From assembly GCA_014238595.1 (NCBI GenBank), contig JABAAV010000004.1, positions 27,821 to 44,995 of the forward strand: 17,175 nucleotides of DNA, read 5' to 3'. Below are positions 7,572 through 14,345 of the stretch, piece after piece. The notes beneath the pieces are model-generated. The model searched no databases and was not told the origin of the DNA. It worked only from the letters and a program-made list of their open reading frames with translations. The position numbers and the translations under genes are program-made. Source of the stretch: Myxococcales bacterium. GTDB taxonomy: Bacteria; Myxococcota_A; Polyangia; Haliangiales; J016. Each line of letters starts with the position of its first letter. The stretch's first letter is position 1.

Positions 7572-8928
7572 CATCAACGATTAATGCTCCTTGACCTTGT
7601 TCACCAATAACAATAGAAGGAAGCAACAATGACTCAAATAAGTTTCCATGATCATTAAACATGAGAGACACATGGTACAGTAATGTGCAAAATGCTTCGC
7701 GATCTGGTTCTTGATCCCCTTGTCGACTCGCTTCAATACGTTGTGCAATAGGCCAAATGTCAGCAGCAGATGCCGGTAAAGGGATTGAAAATGTTTGAGA
7801 AATGCCTGCAATATCAATAAAGAAAAACCAACCTAAGGGCATTATTTTTTTTACATAAACAGACGCATTACGTCCTGGAAATGGTGAACAACGTATAATC
7901 ATAGGAGATTCTTTAGGAAGATTTGCCTCTTGGGCCAATGTGACAAAGACACGACGTACATCAGCCGCAGTCGATAAATTACGTTCAATAGGCCCTCCTT
8001 GTTGTTCGTGAGAAATATGTGCATTCCATGGTTTCATGTCGACAGGCCAGCCAGTTTTTTTTGTGATTCGTGTTGCGGCAGAAGGTGTTGTAGCAACAGC
8101 TTGTCGTGTTATCGGCACATGATAAGCCGATAACAGTGCTTTTGTTTCATGATCGCCTGCTAATATATCAAGATTTTGAATTTGTCTGTTCCATTTTTCC
8201 TGATCCACAGGTGACGTTTTGTCATTGTTCAAAGATAGCGGTATCATTGTTTGACGATGTTGTTGAGCAAGATGGATAGCCTCCATCGCAGCATGAATAC
8301 CAAACAATACGGGTGTTTGTTTTTTTATTTCAGTGTGAGAACCAACGATGGGGATCGCCATATAGTGATCTGATTGAGGAATCGATTCATCAGGTGTGAA
8401 TAAAATAATATTGCCTGATGTTTGTTTTTTTATTTCTTTCGAAGACGTAAATACACTTAGTTTATAATGGTCAGGCAGTGCATTGATCGATTTGTAGAGC
8501 CAACTGTTTGTTGATGTCACAACAGAAACAGAAAGTCTTTGAGGAAGTTGATAGCATGCTAGAAGAACGATTGTTTCTGTCCAAACATCAGGATCATTAC
8601 ATAAAATAGCGCCGTGAGAAGTTAGATAAGCCAATGCTGCGATATGATCATTGGTTAAATCTTTAAAGGCAGTAAGCATAATCACAGGTGTATTGTTTTT
8701 CGCTGCTTGTTCACAATTAATCGCTAATAGTTTAGCTTCTTGCGGTGTTGGTGGTGTATCCCGCGAAAACGCAATAATCATACCATTGGTTAAAGTAGAT
8801 TCTTTTAGATTTGTTTTTTTTGAAGAACAACCACGCATCTGTAATGATTGTTTAAGCGGTTCTTCTAATGACAATGATTCTATATCAAGTGCAACAGAAT
8901 ACTTGGTGTGTTTTGTTGATTGAGTCAT
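7528..8928 (-). CDS. Acyl-CoA synthetase (NDP-forming)-like protein with eroded ATP-grasp domain
   Basis: The 466-residue product resembles part of NDP-forming acyl-CoA synthetases. Residues about 47-150 look like a ligase flavodoxin-like segment: CEQAAKNNTPVIML, then a weak HIAALAYLTSHGAI, where the family has SHTGALAG...GVI, then RLSVSVVTSTNSW. Residues about 255-455 look like ATP-grasp_5: LLSAYHVPITRQAVA, GWPVDMKPWNAHISHEQQGG, LSTAADVRRVF, and a terminal GQGALIVDAR. The N-terminal CoA-binding domain is missing (full proteins are about 700-900 residues). The glycine-rich FGP/GxGG nucleotide-binding stretch expected near 355-390 is not visible. Catalysis is therefore doubtful and the function unknown. 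It starts 4 nt after aroC, so it is co-transcribed. An 18-nt exact direct repeat encodes the peptide EIKKQT twice. Confidence 0.6.
   Translation of the reverse strand: MTQSTKHTKYSVALDIESLSLEEPLKQSLQMRGCSSKKTNLKESTLTNGMIIAFSRDTPPTPQEAKLLAINCEQAAKNNTPVIMLTAFKDLTNDHIAALAYLTSHGAILCNDPDVWTETIVLLACYQLPQRLSVSVVTSTNSWLYKSINALPDHYKLSVFTSSKEIKKQTSGNIILFTPDESIPQSDHYMAIPIVGSHTEIKKQTPVLFGIHAAMEAIHLAQQHRQTMIPLSLNNDKTSPVDQEKWNRQIQNLDILAGDHETKALLSAYHVPITRQAVATTPSAATRITKKTGWPVDMKPWNAHISHEQQGGPIERNLSTAADVRRVFVTLAQEANLPKESPMIIRCSPFPGRNASVYVKKIMPLGWFFFIDIAGISQTFSIPLPASAADIWPIAQRIEASRQGDQEPDREAFCTLLYHVSLMFNDHGNLFESLLLPSIVIGEQGQGALIVDARANLLPLRTRKMH
8314..8436. repeat. Two copies of an 18-nt exact direct repeat inside a gene
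   Basis: TGTTTGTTTTTTTATTTC occurs at 8314-8331 and 8419-8436, exactly 105 nt (35 codons) apart and in the same reading frame. On the minus strand both encode EIKKQT. Flanking bases do not match, so there is no larger duplicated block. It may be chance in a T-rich strand or the relic of a short duplication. The features between the copies are ordinary coding sequence. Confidence 0.5.
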
Positions 8929-8932
8929 ATGG

Positions 8933-10015
8933 TCAAAAAGTAGTATTGCATTGCTGTCGAAGGATATGATCTGTCAAGACTAATTGAATCATAGCTTCGA
9001 CTACAGGTACAGCTCTAGGTAAAACACAAGGATCATGCCTTCCTTGGAAGGTTAGTGATGTTTCATTGTTATCAAGATCTATAGTTGGTTGTGTTTTCCC
9101 AATGCTGGAAGGTGGTTTAAATCCAACAGAAATTATAATAGATTCACCATTGGAGATACCTCCCACAATGCCTCCAGCATGGTTCGTTTTTGTTCGAACT
9201 TTATCGTCTTTGTAATACAATATATCGTTATGTTCACTGCCTAACATTTGAGTGCTTTGATACCCCTCACCGATTGCAATGGCTTTTGCAGCTGGAATAC
9301 TCATTAAAGCCTTGGCTAAATCGGCATCTAATTTGTCAAAAACAGGATTGCCTATTCCAACCGGAACCCCTCGTATAACAGCTTTAATGACGCCTCCGAC
9401 AGAATCTTTTTGTTTTTTAATGGTTGAAATATAGTCAATCATTTGTTGTGAGACAGCTGAGTCGGGACAACGAACCGTAGTAGCATCAACATGCTCTCGC
9501 GAAACATGATCTGTATTCACAGAAGCCTGGATATGACGGACAGAATCTACCCATGCAACAACGTCAATATTGAAAGAGCGCAACAATTGTTTAGCGACTG
9601 CACCAGCAGCAACCCGTGTTGCTGTTTCACGTGCACTGGCACGTCCACCACCACTTAAAATCGGTGTATTAAATTTTTTGTGATAGGTGTAATCAGCATG
9701 CGATGGTCTGTATTTGTTTTGTATTTCTTTGTATTCGCTAGGGTTTGCATCTTTGTTGGCAATGAATAATGAAATAGGCGTGCCTAATGTTTTGTCTTGA
9801 TAAACACCTGATAAAATAGAGATTTGATCAGATTCTTCTCGAGGTGTTACAAGATTATTTTGTCCTGGTTTTCTTCGGTCAAGTTCTTGTTGAATGTGTG
9901 TTGTTGTCAATGGAATATTTGATGGACATCCATCAATCACAACACCCAATGCTGTTCCGTGAGATTCTCCCCATGTGGTTATTTGAAACAATTTTCCAAA
10001 ACTATTACCCATCAT
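8933..10015 (-). CDS. aroC: Chorismate synthase AroC
   Basis: AroC converts 5-enolpyruvylshikimate-3-phosphate to chorismate, the last shared step toward aromatic amino acids, folate and quinones; it needs reduced FMN. The family signatures are all visible: TTWGESHGTALGVVIDGCP near the N terminus (active-site His19), DRRKPGQ (46-52), TPREESD, SGGGRASARET (121-131), GGIVGGISNGE, and RHDPCVLPRAVPVVEAM near the C terminus. Length 360 residues is normal. Tandem ATGs lie at 10015 and 10012. It lies 12 nt after yciO and 4 nt before the ATP-grasp-like gene in a continuous minus-strand operon. No flavin reductase domain is fused, so FMN reduction must come from elsewhere. Confidence 0.97.
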   Translation of the reverse strand: MMGNSFGKLFQITTWGESHGTALGVVIDGCPSNIPLTTTHIQQELDRRKPGQNNLVTPREESDQISILSGVYQDKTLGTPISLFIANKDANPSEYKEIQNKYRPSHADYTYHKKFNTPILSGGGRASARETATRVAAGAVAKQLLRSFNIDVVAWVDSVRHIQASVNTDHVSREHVDATTVRCPDSAVSQQMIDYISTIKKQKDSVGGVIKAVIRGVPVGIGNPVFDKLDADLAKALMSIPAAKAIAIGEGYQSTQMLGSEHNDILYYKDDKVRTKTNHAGGIVGGISNGESIIISVGFKPPSSIGKTQPTIDLDNNETSLTFQGRHDPCVLPRAVPVVEAMIQLVLTDHILRQQCNTTF

Positions 10016-10027
10016 TATTTCTCATAA

Positions 10028-10651
10028 TTATGAAATATGCAGAAGATCTTTGCTTGGATTGAGTCCTTCACGAAGAATTTCTATCTCATCGTTATTGAAC
10101 TGTAAGACCGTGGATAATTGTCCAGGAACATCGCCACCATCAATGAGTAAATCAATGTGTTTTCCAAACATATCAAAAGCTTGATCAGCATTAGAGCAGG
10201 GCGATTCACTCTCTGGTAATATTGCACTGCTTGTTGCGATGGGATTGTTTTTTGCCATGGCAATGGGAATCGGATGATCGGGGGTTCGGATGCCGATTTG
10301 TCGTTTCTTTTTGTCATAAAATATTTTAGGAACTTTTCGACTGGGGGGGACAATAATTGTATAAGGACCAGGAAGAATACGACGAATAAGTTGATAGGCA
10401 CTGTTGGTTATATGTCCATATTGTGCCGCTTCTGATACTGAAGCACAAATCATGGCAATACGTTGTTTGTGATCCATCTGTTTTATTTTGTAGATGCGCT
10501 CTATGCCGTGGCGGTTATTAATAGAGCAACCTAAAGCATAAACAGTGTCAGTAGGATAACAAATGAGGCCACCATTTTCGATGACATTCATGATGTGATC
10601 GAGATGTCGTTTACTGAATCGTTCTGGATGAATTGTAATGCGCTCAGTCAT
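10028..10651 (-). CDS. yciO: YciO-type Sua5/YrdC family protein
   Basis: This belongs to the Sua5/YrdC superfamily, whose TsaC members make threonylcarbamoyl-AMP for the t6A37 modification of tRNA. The start ITIHPE, the motif YPTDTVYALGC (32-42), RIYKIKQ, MICASVSE, LPGPYTIIVPP...VPKIF, IGIRTPDHPI and the late DLLIDGGD follow Escherichia coli YciO much more closely than TsaC. The TsaC-style K-x-R...PL region is changed to KIKQMDHKQRIAMIC. Length (207 residues) matches YciO, with no C-terminal Sua5 domain. YciO is regarded as a separate subfamily that does not simply replace TsaC. It sits 5 nt after rlmE and 12 nt before aroC. If no other tsaC exists in the genome, it could be the t6A enzyme. 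Confidence 0.85.
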   Translation of the reverse strand: MTERITIHPERFSKRHLDHIMNVIENGGLICYPTDTVYALGCSINNRHGIERIYKIKQMDHKQRIAMICASVSEAAQYGHITNSAYQLIRRILPGPYTIIVPPSRKVPKIFYDKKKRQIGIRTPDHPIPIAMAKNNPIATSSAILPESESPCSNADQAFDMFGKHIDLLIDGGDVPGQLSTVLQFNNDEIEILREGLNPSKDLLHIS

Positions 10652-10656
10652 GGATG

Positions 10657-11277
10657 TTATGGAGATTGATGAAACCCTTGTGCAACTATATATTGTTCAA
10701 TTGATTTTGTTCGTGAAGATTTTGGTTTGATGATATTAATGGAGTTAAAATGACTTTTGACATGTGCAATTAAACTGTTCATTCCGCCACCTTGAAATAA
10801 TTTTCCGACAAAACACCCTTGAGGAGCTAAAGTTTGAGTGGCAAGCTGCAACGCTTGTTCGAACAGAAGTTCACTGCGACTTTGATCAACGTGACGAATT
10901 CCTGTTGTGTCAGGAGCCATATCTGATAAGACAATATCAAATGCAGGCGTTTCCGAGGACACAAGATCTGCTGCTTTTAATTGCATGACATCACCGACAA
11001 TAATTCGTGCATGTGGAATCGTTATTGCTAAATCGATTCGATCAACACCGACCAAAGTATGTGGTTTGTTGCCGTTTTTTTTTGCACAGTATTGTAGCCA
11101 AGATCCAGGATAACAGCCTAAATCCAATATACGTGCTCCTCGATAGATGAAACGATATTTTTTGTCGATCTCTTGTAACTTATAGACACTACGTGCAGCA
11201 TAGCCTTCTTTTTTAGCATCTTGATGAAACCGGTCGTGACGTTGCTGTCGATCGAAAAGACGGGCTTTAACAGCCAT
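10657..11277 (-). CDS. rlmE: 23S rRNA 2'-O-ribose methyltransferase RlmE (RrmJ/FtsJ)
   Basis: RlmE uses S-adenosylmethionine to methylate the ribose of U2552 in the A-loop of 23S rRNA (E. coli numbering) late in large-subunit assembly. The catalytic tetrad is complete: Lys33 (SVYKLQEID), Asp119 (SDMAPDTTG), Lys159 (VGKLFQGGG) and Glu194 (SRTKSIEQY). The spacing of 86, 40 and 35 residues is identical to K38-D124-K164-E199 of the E. coli enzyme. The SAM loop reads LDLGCYPGSWLQY, where most homologues have GAAPGGW. Length 206 residues is normal. The gene starts 6 nt after the rplC stop, so a ribosomal protein and a large-subunit modification enzyme share a transcript. Confidence 0.95.
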   Translation of the reverse strand: MAVKARLFDRQQRHDRFHQDAKKEGYAARSVYKLQEIDKKYRFIYRGARILDLGCYPGSWLQYCAKKNGNKPHTLVGVDRIDLAITIPHARIIVGDVMQLKAADLVSSETPAFDIVLSDMAPDTTGIRHVDQSRSELLFEQALQLATQTLAPQGCFVGKLFQGGGMNSLIAHVKSHFNSINIIKPKSSRTKSIEQYIVAQGFHQSP

Positions 11278-11283
11278 GTGAAT

Positions 11284-12015
11284 CTATCGACTGCCGGCAG
11301 CTTTCGATGCCTTAAGTGGGTTTTTGGAACGGACTTGTTCTTCGCCAGAACCTTTGCCACGATATGTTTTAAGTTTTTGAGATTGTCTCACAAGAACATC
11401 ACTGTTGTTTGCTCCTGGAATAGATCCGCGAATCAAGACACAATTGTCTTCTTCAACAATGGAAATCAACTCAAGATTTTGAACAGTTTTTTTCACATTA
11501 CCCATGTGACCTGGCATGTGTTTCCCTTTAAAGACACGACCAGGGGTGAGACGACAACCAATAGAACCACCATGACGAAAATATTCGTGAACACCATGGC
11601 TTGCTTTTGTTCCTGACATGCCATGTCGCTTCATGACACCTTGGAAACCACGTCCTTTGCTGATACCTTGAACATCAACGGGAACACCATCAGTGAATAC
11701 ATCACTGGCTTTAAGTTCTTGTCCAACCGACAGTTTTTCTACTTCTTCTTTGGGCAGTCGTAATTCATGAAGTCGACGTTTCGGTGTGACACCGGCTTTT
11801 TTGAAAAAACCTGCTGAAGCACGATCGACTAAATGTATTGGTTTATCTCCAAATCCCAATTGAATGGCGGAGTATCCGTCTTTTTCAGGAGTTCTCTTGG
11901 CGGTGACAACACATGATGATGTTTGAACAACAGTGACAGGAATGCATTCTCCATTTTCGGCAAAGATTTGCGTCATGCCGAGTTTCTTACCGAGTAATCC
12001 CATTGTTTCAATCAT
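11284..12015 (-). CDS. rplC: 50S ribosomal protein L3
   Basis: L3 is a primary assembly protein of the large subunit whose loop reaches the peptidyl-transferase centre. MGLLGKKLGMTQIF at residues 5-18 is the family opening; GISKGRGFQGVMKRHGM (117-133), YFRHGGSIGCRLTPGR (145-160) and VFKGKHMPGHMGN follow. ATG 12015 is preferred over ATG 12003 because GGAT lies upstream at good spacing. It adds four residues. At 243 residues it is about 30 longer than E. coli L3, with a basic C-terminal tail after KLKTYRGKG. The residue at the PrmB methylation site of E. coli (Gln in GSIGQ) is Cys154 here. It is not in an S10-type operon: tatD lies upstream and rlmE downstream. A promoter and hairpin lie in the 63-nt leader. 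Confidence 0.97.
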   Translation of the reverse strand: MIETMGLLGKKLGMTQIFAENGECIPVTVVQTSSCVVTAKRTPEKDGYSAIQLGFGDKPIHLVDRASAGFFKKAGVTPKRRLHELRLPKEEVEKLSVGQELKASDVFTDGVPVDVQGISKGRGFQGVMKRHGMSGTKASHGVHEYFRHGGSIGCRLTPGRVFKGKHMPGHMGNVKKTVQNLELISIVEEDNCVLIRGSIPGANNSDVLVRQSQKLKTYRGKGSGEEQVRSKNPLKASKAAGSR

Positions 12016-12032
12016 TATTGTATCCTATGTTT

Positions 12033-12055
12033 AAAAAATTCTATTCCCGAGGAAT
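12033..12055 (-). terminator. Short hairpin plus T-run between tatD and rplC
   Basis: On the minus strand ATTCC-TCG-GGAAT (12055-12043) forms a 5-bp hairpin, followed after four bases by six T (12038-12033). A second 4-bp hairpin, GCGG with CCGC, lies just upstream (12071-12057). This may be a weak intrinsic terminator for the tatD transcript, or a leader structure of rplC; the stem is short for an efficient terminator. Confidence 0.35.
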
Positions 12056-12061
12056 CGCGGC

Positions 12062-12090
12062 ATGTAACCGCTAATTTCCTATAATGTCAA
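12062..12090 (-). promoter_or_regulatory. Probable promoter for rplC-rlmE-yciO-aroC
   Basis: On the minus strand a perfect -35 box, TTGACA (12090-12085), is followed after exactly 17 nt by TTACAT (12067-12062) as a modest -10 box. The -35 box lies inside the last codons of tatD. Transcription would begin near 12055 and leave a leader of about 40 nt. The 63-nt gap here is the only sizeable one in the minus-strand run, which supports an internal promoter for the highly expressed L3 gene. Confidence 0.42.
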
Positions 12091-12861
12091 GCCGAAGAAG
12101 ATTTTTGCATTGGAAGTAGTAATTTCAGCAAGCGCTTGAACTGAAATATTGGCATGTTTGGCAACGACTTGAGCGGTATGTACCATAAAAGCTGGCTCAT
12201 TACGTTTACCTCTTTGGGGATGTGGTGACAAATAGGGGCAATCGGTTTCTAATAAAAGCTGGTCGTGAGGGGTGACAGAAACCGCTTCTCGGATGGGGTT
12301 CGCGTTTTTGCCTTGAAACGTAACAATGCCTGAAAATGAGATGTAATAGCCCATATCAACATAAGCAGTGGCCTGTTCGGGTGTTCCGGTAAAACAGTGA
12401 ATCACTGCTTTTTGTGCAGGCACATTGCATTCGCGAAGAATCTTGATTGCATCGTCATGGGCATCACGGACATGGCATATGACGGGTTTGTTGCATCGTT
12501 GTGACAAATCGATAAAGCGGCGAAAAACGTCTTGTTGAATCTCACGGGGTGAATGGTCATAGTGATAATCCAAACCTGTTTCTCCAATACCAACAACTTT
12601 GGGATCTAGGGCGAGTTGCTCAAATTCATCCCACCATGGTTGCTTTATGGACACAGCATCATGTGGATGAATACCAACAGTAGCAAATAAATTATTCTGT
12701 GTTTTTGCTAAAGTCAGGGCTCGATGTGCAACATCAATTGTATCTCCTGATCCAATAACAATGATTGTTTCAACACCTGCATCATGGGCACGTTGAATAA
12801 TCTCATCTCGATCCTTGTCAAATTCAGGACCGTCAATATGAGCATGGGAATCAATAAACAT
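12079..12861 (-). CDS. tatD: TatD family metal-dependent deoxyribonuclease
   Basis: TatD proteins are TIM-barrel metal-dependent hydrolases with 3'-5' exonuclease activity on DNA. All metal-binding motifs are visible: DSHAHID (His6, His8), GIGETGLDYH (Glu94), ICHVRDAHDD (His130), IHCFTGT (His155) and ETDCPYLSP (Asp207). Length 260 residues is typical, and the C terminus with NAKIFFGL is the family's usual end. It lies 8 nt after the HEAT-repeat gene and four genes after holB. The order holB ... metG ... tatD is common in many bacteria and supports orthology with the housekeeping TatD/YcfH group rather than an accessory paralogue. A good ribosome-binding site is not obvious. Confidence 0.94.
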   Translation of the reverse strand: MFIDSHAHIDGPEFDKDRDEIIQRAHDAGVETIIVIGSGDTIDVAHRALTLAKTQNNLFATVGIHPHDAVSIKQPWWDEFEQLALDPKVVGIGETGLDYHYDHSPREIQQDVFRRFIDLSQRCNKPVICHVRDAHDDAIKILRECNVPAQKAVIHCFTGTPEQATAYVDMGYYISFSGIVTFQGKNANPIREAVSVTPHDQLLLETDCPYLSPHPQRGKRNEPAFMVHTAQVVAKHANISVQALAEITTSNAKIFFGLTL

Positions 12862-12869
12862 AAGTTATT

Positions 12870-13877
12870 CTAACCGATGATAGCGTCAATTTCTTCATGA
12901 AAAGGGGTCCCTTTTCTTGTATTTCGAAATGTTTGCAATGATTCTTTGGCCCAATCACTTTGATGAGCAATATAAATCCGTGCAACGCTATCAAAGGCAA
13001 ATTCTCGTATTGTTATGCTGCTATCATACAAATATTTGCATAAGAACGTTTGTGCTGTCATTGCCATTGTATCTTGAGGATCAATCATAATGATGGCAGT
13101 GGCAGCGTGAATGCGAAAAAGTAACGGCCACAAAAAACGTCGCTTCATACATGTTGATAGTGGAATAATGGCTTGTTGCTGTTTTGATATTTCTAAGGCC
13201 TCAATTGTTGCCCATGTGTGTTTTTTGTCGTGCAAAAACAACGCCAATGTGTCTATCGCTTGTGGTACACCGAATTGAGCTAAAGCATAAGCAGATGAAA
13301 AGCGAAGTTGATTGTTTTTTGATTGCATTAATGCAATCAGTTTGTTGATTGCTGCTTTATTTTTTGTTTCTGCTAAAGCGATAGCAATCGCACTGAGTAC
13401 TTCATTGTCTTGATCGTTCAATGCATCCATCAGTGGTACAAAAGCTTTGTCGAGATCGATGGACGCCAATGCTGTTGCTGCTTGAAATCGTATGTCCGGT
13501 GAACCATGTCGTAGTTTTTGTGCAAGTGGTACGAATGCTTTTGATATTTTTAGTTCACCTAAAGTAATTGCAGAGGCTTGTCTTGGTTGAGATGCAGGAT
13601 CCGATAATCCTTGGATGAGCGCGTCAATAAGACTGTCTTTGGGAGGGGTTGTTTGATTTAAAAATAAATTACTTGTTGCAAATGCAGCACAAGCACGAAC
13701 TTCAGCATCATCATCACGAAAAGCATGTTCCAATACCTCCGTGACTTCAGAAATGTTTTCTTGTTGGGCGAGGTGACTCAAAGACATGAGTGCTTCAGAA
13801 CGAACCTTGCTCTTTTTCGAGCTTTTTGCATCATGCAATGCTGCTTTGAATGTAATATGTTTTGTTGGAAACAACAT
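12870..13877 (-). CDS. HEAT-repeat (PBS-lyase-type) scaffold protein
   Basis: The 335-residue product is a solenoid of about seven to eight helical repeats without a signal peptide or membrane segment, so it is probably cytoplasmic. Repeats with the typical pattern (D/N-x-x-x-R-x-x-A-A-x-A-L) are visible as DAEVRACAAFATSN, QPRQASAITLGEL, DIRFQAATALASI, NEVLSAIAIALAE, NQLRFSSAYALAQF and TIREFAFDSVARI, each separated by a helix such as FVPLMDALND. HEAT proteins of this kind bind other proteins; some act as lyase subunits for phycobilins, but nothing here indicates pigment. It is 3 nt after the membrane protein gene and 8 nt before tatD, so it is translated with both. Partner and function are unknown. 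Confidence 0.85.
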   Translation of the reverse strand: MLFPTKHITFKAALHDAKSSKKSKVRSEALMSLSHLAQQENISEVTEVLEHAFRDDDAEVRACAAFATSNLFLNQTTPPKDSLIDALIQGLSDPASQPRQASAITLGELKISKAFVPLAQKLRHGSPDIRFQAATALASIDLDKAFVPLMDALNDQDNEVLSAIAIALAETKNKAAINKLIALMQSKNNQLRFSSAYALAQFGVPQAIDTLALFLHDKKHTWATIEALEISKQQQAIIPLSTCMKRRFLWPLLFRIHAATAIIMIDPQDTMAMTAQTFLCKYLYDSSITIREFAFDSVARIYIAHQSDWAKESLQTFRNTRKGTPFHEEIDAIIG

Positions 13878-13880
13878 TGA

Positions 13881-14345
13881 TTACAAATACTCTTCTAACA
13901 AATCAACATACAAAACCCGATTATCTGGTACGTGATTGAGAATGAGATGGAACAATTCTTTATGATATTTAATAGAATAGGATGCTGTTGCTCCAACTCC
14001 GGGAATTAAAATAGAGCTTCGAGTATCACCACTGTCAATGTAACAAGTGTGTGTCGATGGAGAGGCAATGACTTTTTTTATCTCATTCCAAGGCAATGTG
14101 ACATGGACTTTGTTTTTGTGATCAATAACCTCGATTGCTGTTTTATCGACATGAATATATAGTTTCCATGCTGAAGAAAAAAGATAGAGACTGCTCAATA
14201 TTATACCAACAAGCCCAATAATAATCATTAAGGTTTGTTCTTCTAATACAATGCCTGCGATGAAGAATAAAAAACCAATAACGATTGTCGTTCCCGCTAA
14301 AAAAACAAATCGTGGGCGAAGAAAAAATCGCTTATTTTGATTCAT
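13881..14345 (-). CDS. Two-helix inner-membrane protein with possible PH-like domain
   Basis: The 154-residue product has two closely spaced hydrophobic segments (about 12-34 and 38-60) after a short basic start, MNQNKRFFLRPR, consistent with a hairpin whose ends face the cytoplasm. The soluble part (about 61-154) begins WKLYIHVDKTAIEVID...VTLPWNEIKKV, the strand pattern seen in bacterial PH-like (bPH) domains that follow a paired-helix anchor, and ends with amphipathic helices (ELFHLILNHVPDNR). I do not recognise a specific family, and the PH call rests on pattern only. Its start overlaps the end of metG by 14 nt, with GGAG just upstream of the ATG. The downstream HEAT gene follows after 3 nt, suggesting that the two act together. 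Confidence 0.7.
   Translation of the reverse strand: MNQNKRFFLRPRFVFLAGTTIVIGFLFFIAGIVLEEQTLMIIIGLVGIILSSLYLFSSAWKLYIHVDKTAIEVIDHKNKVHVTLPWNEIKKVIASPSTHTCYIDSGDTRSSILIPGVGATASYSIKYHKELFHLILNHVPDNRVLYVDLLEEYL

Noticed and set aside
10081..10401. 106-codon minus-strand frame inside yciO
   Set aside because: Out-of-frame reading of yciO; the in-frame protein matches the YciO family along its full length.
11221..11616. 131-codon plus-strand frame across the rplC-rlmE junction
   Set aside because: Shadow of two well-supported genes on the other strand; the composition is not protein-like and it has no start signal.
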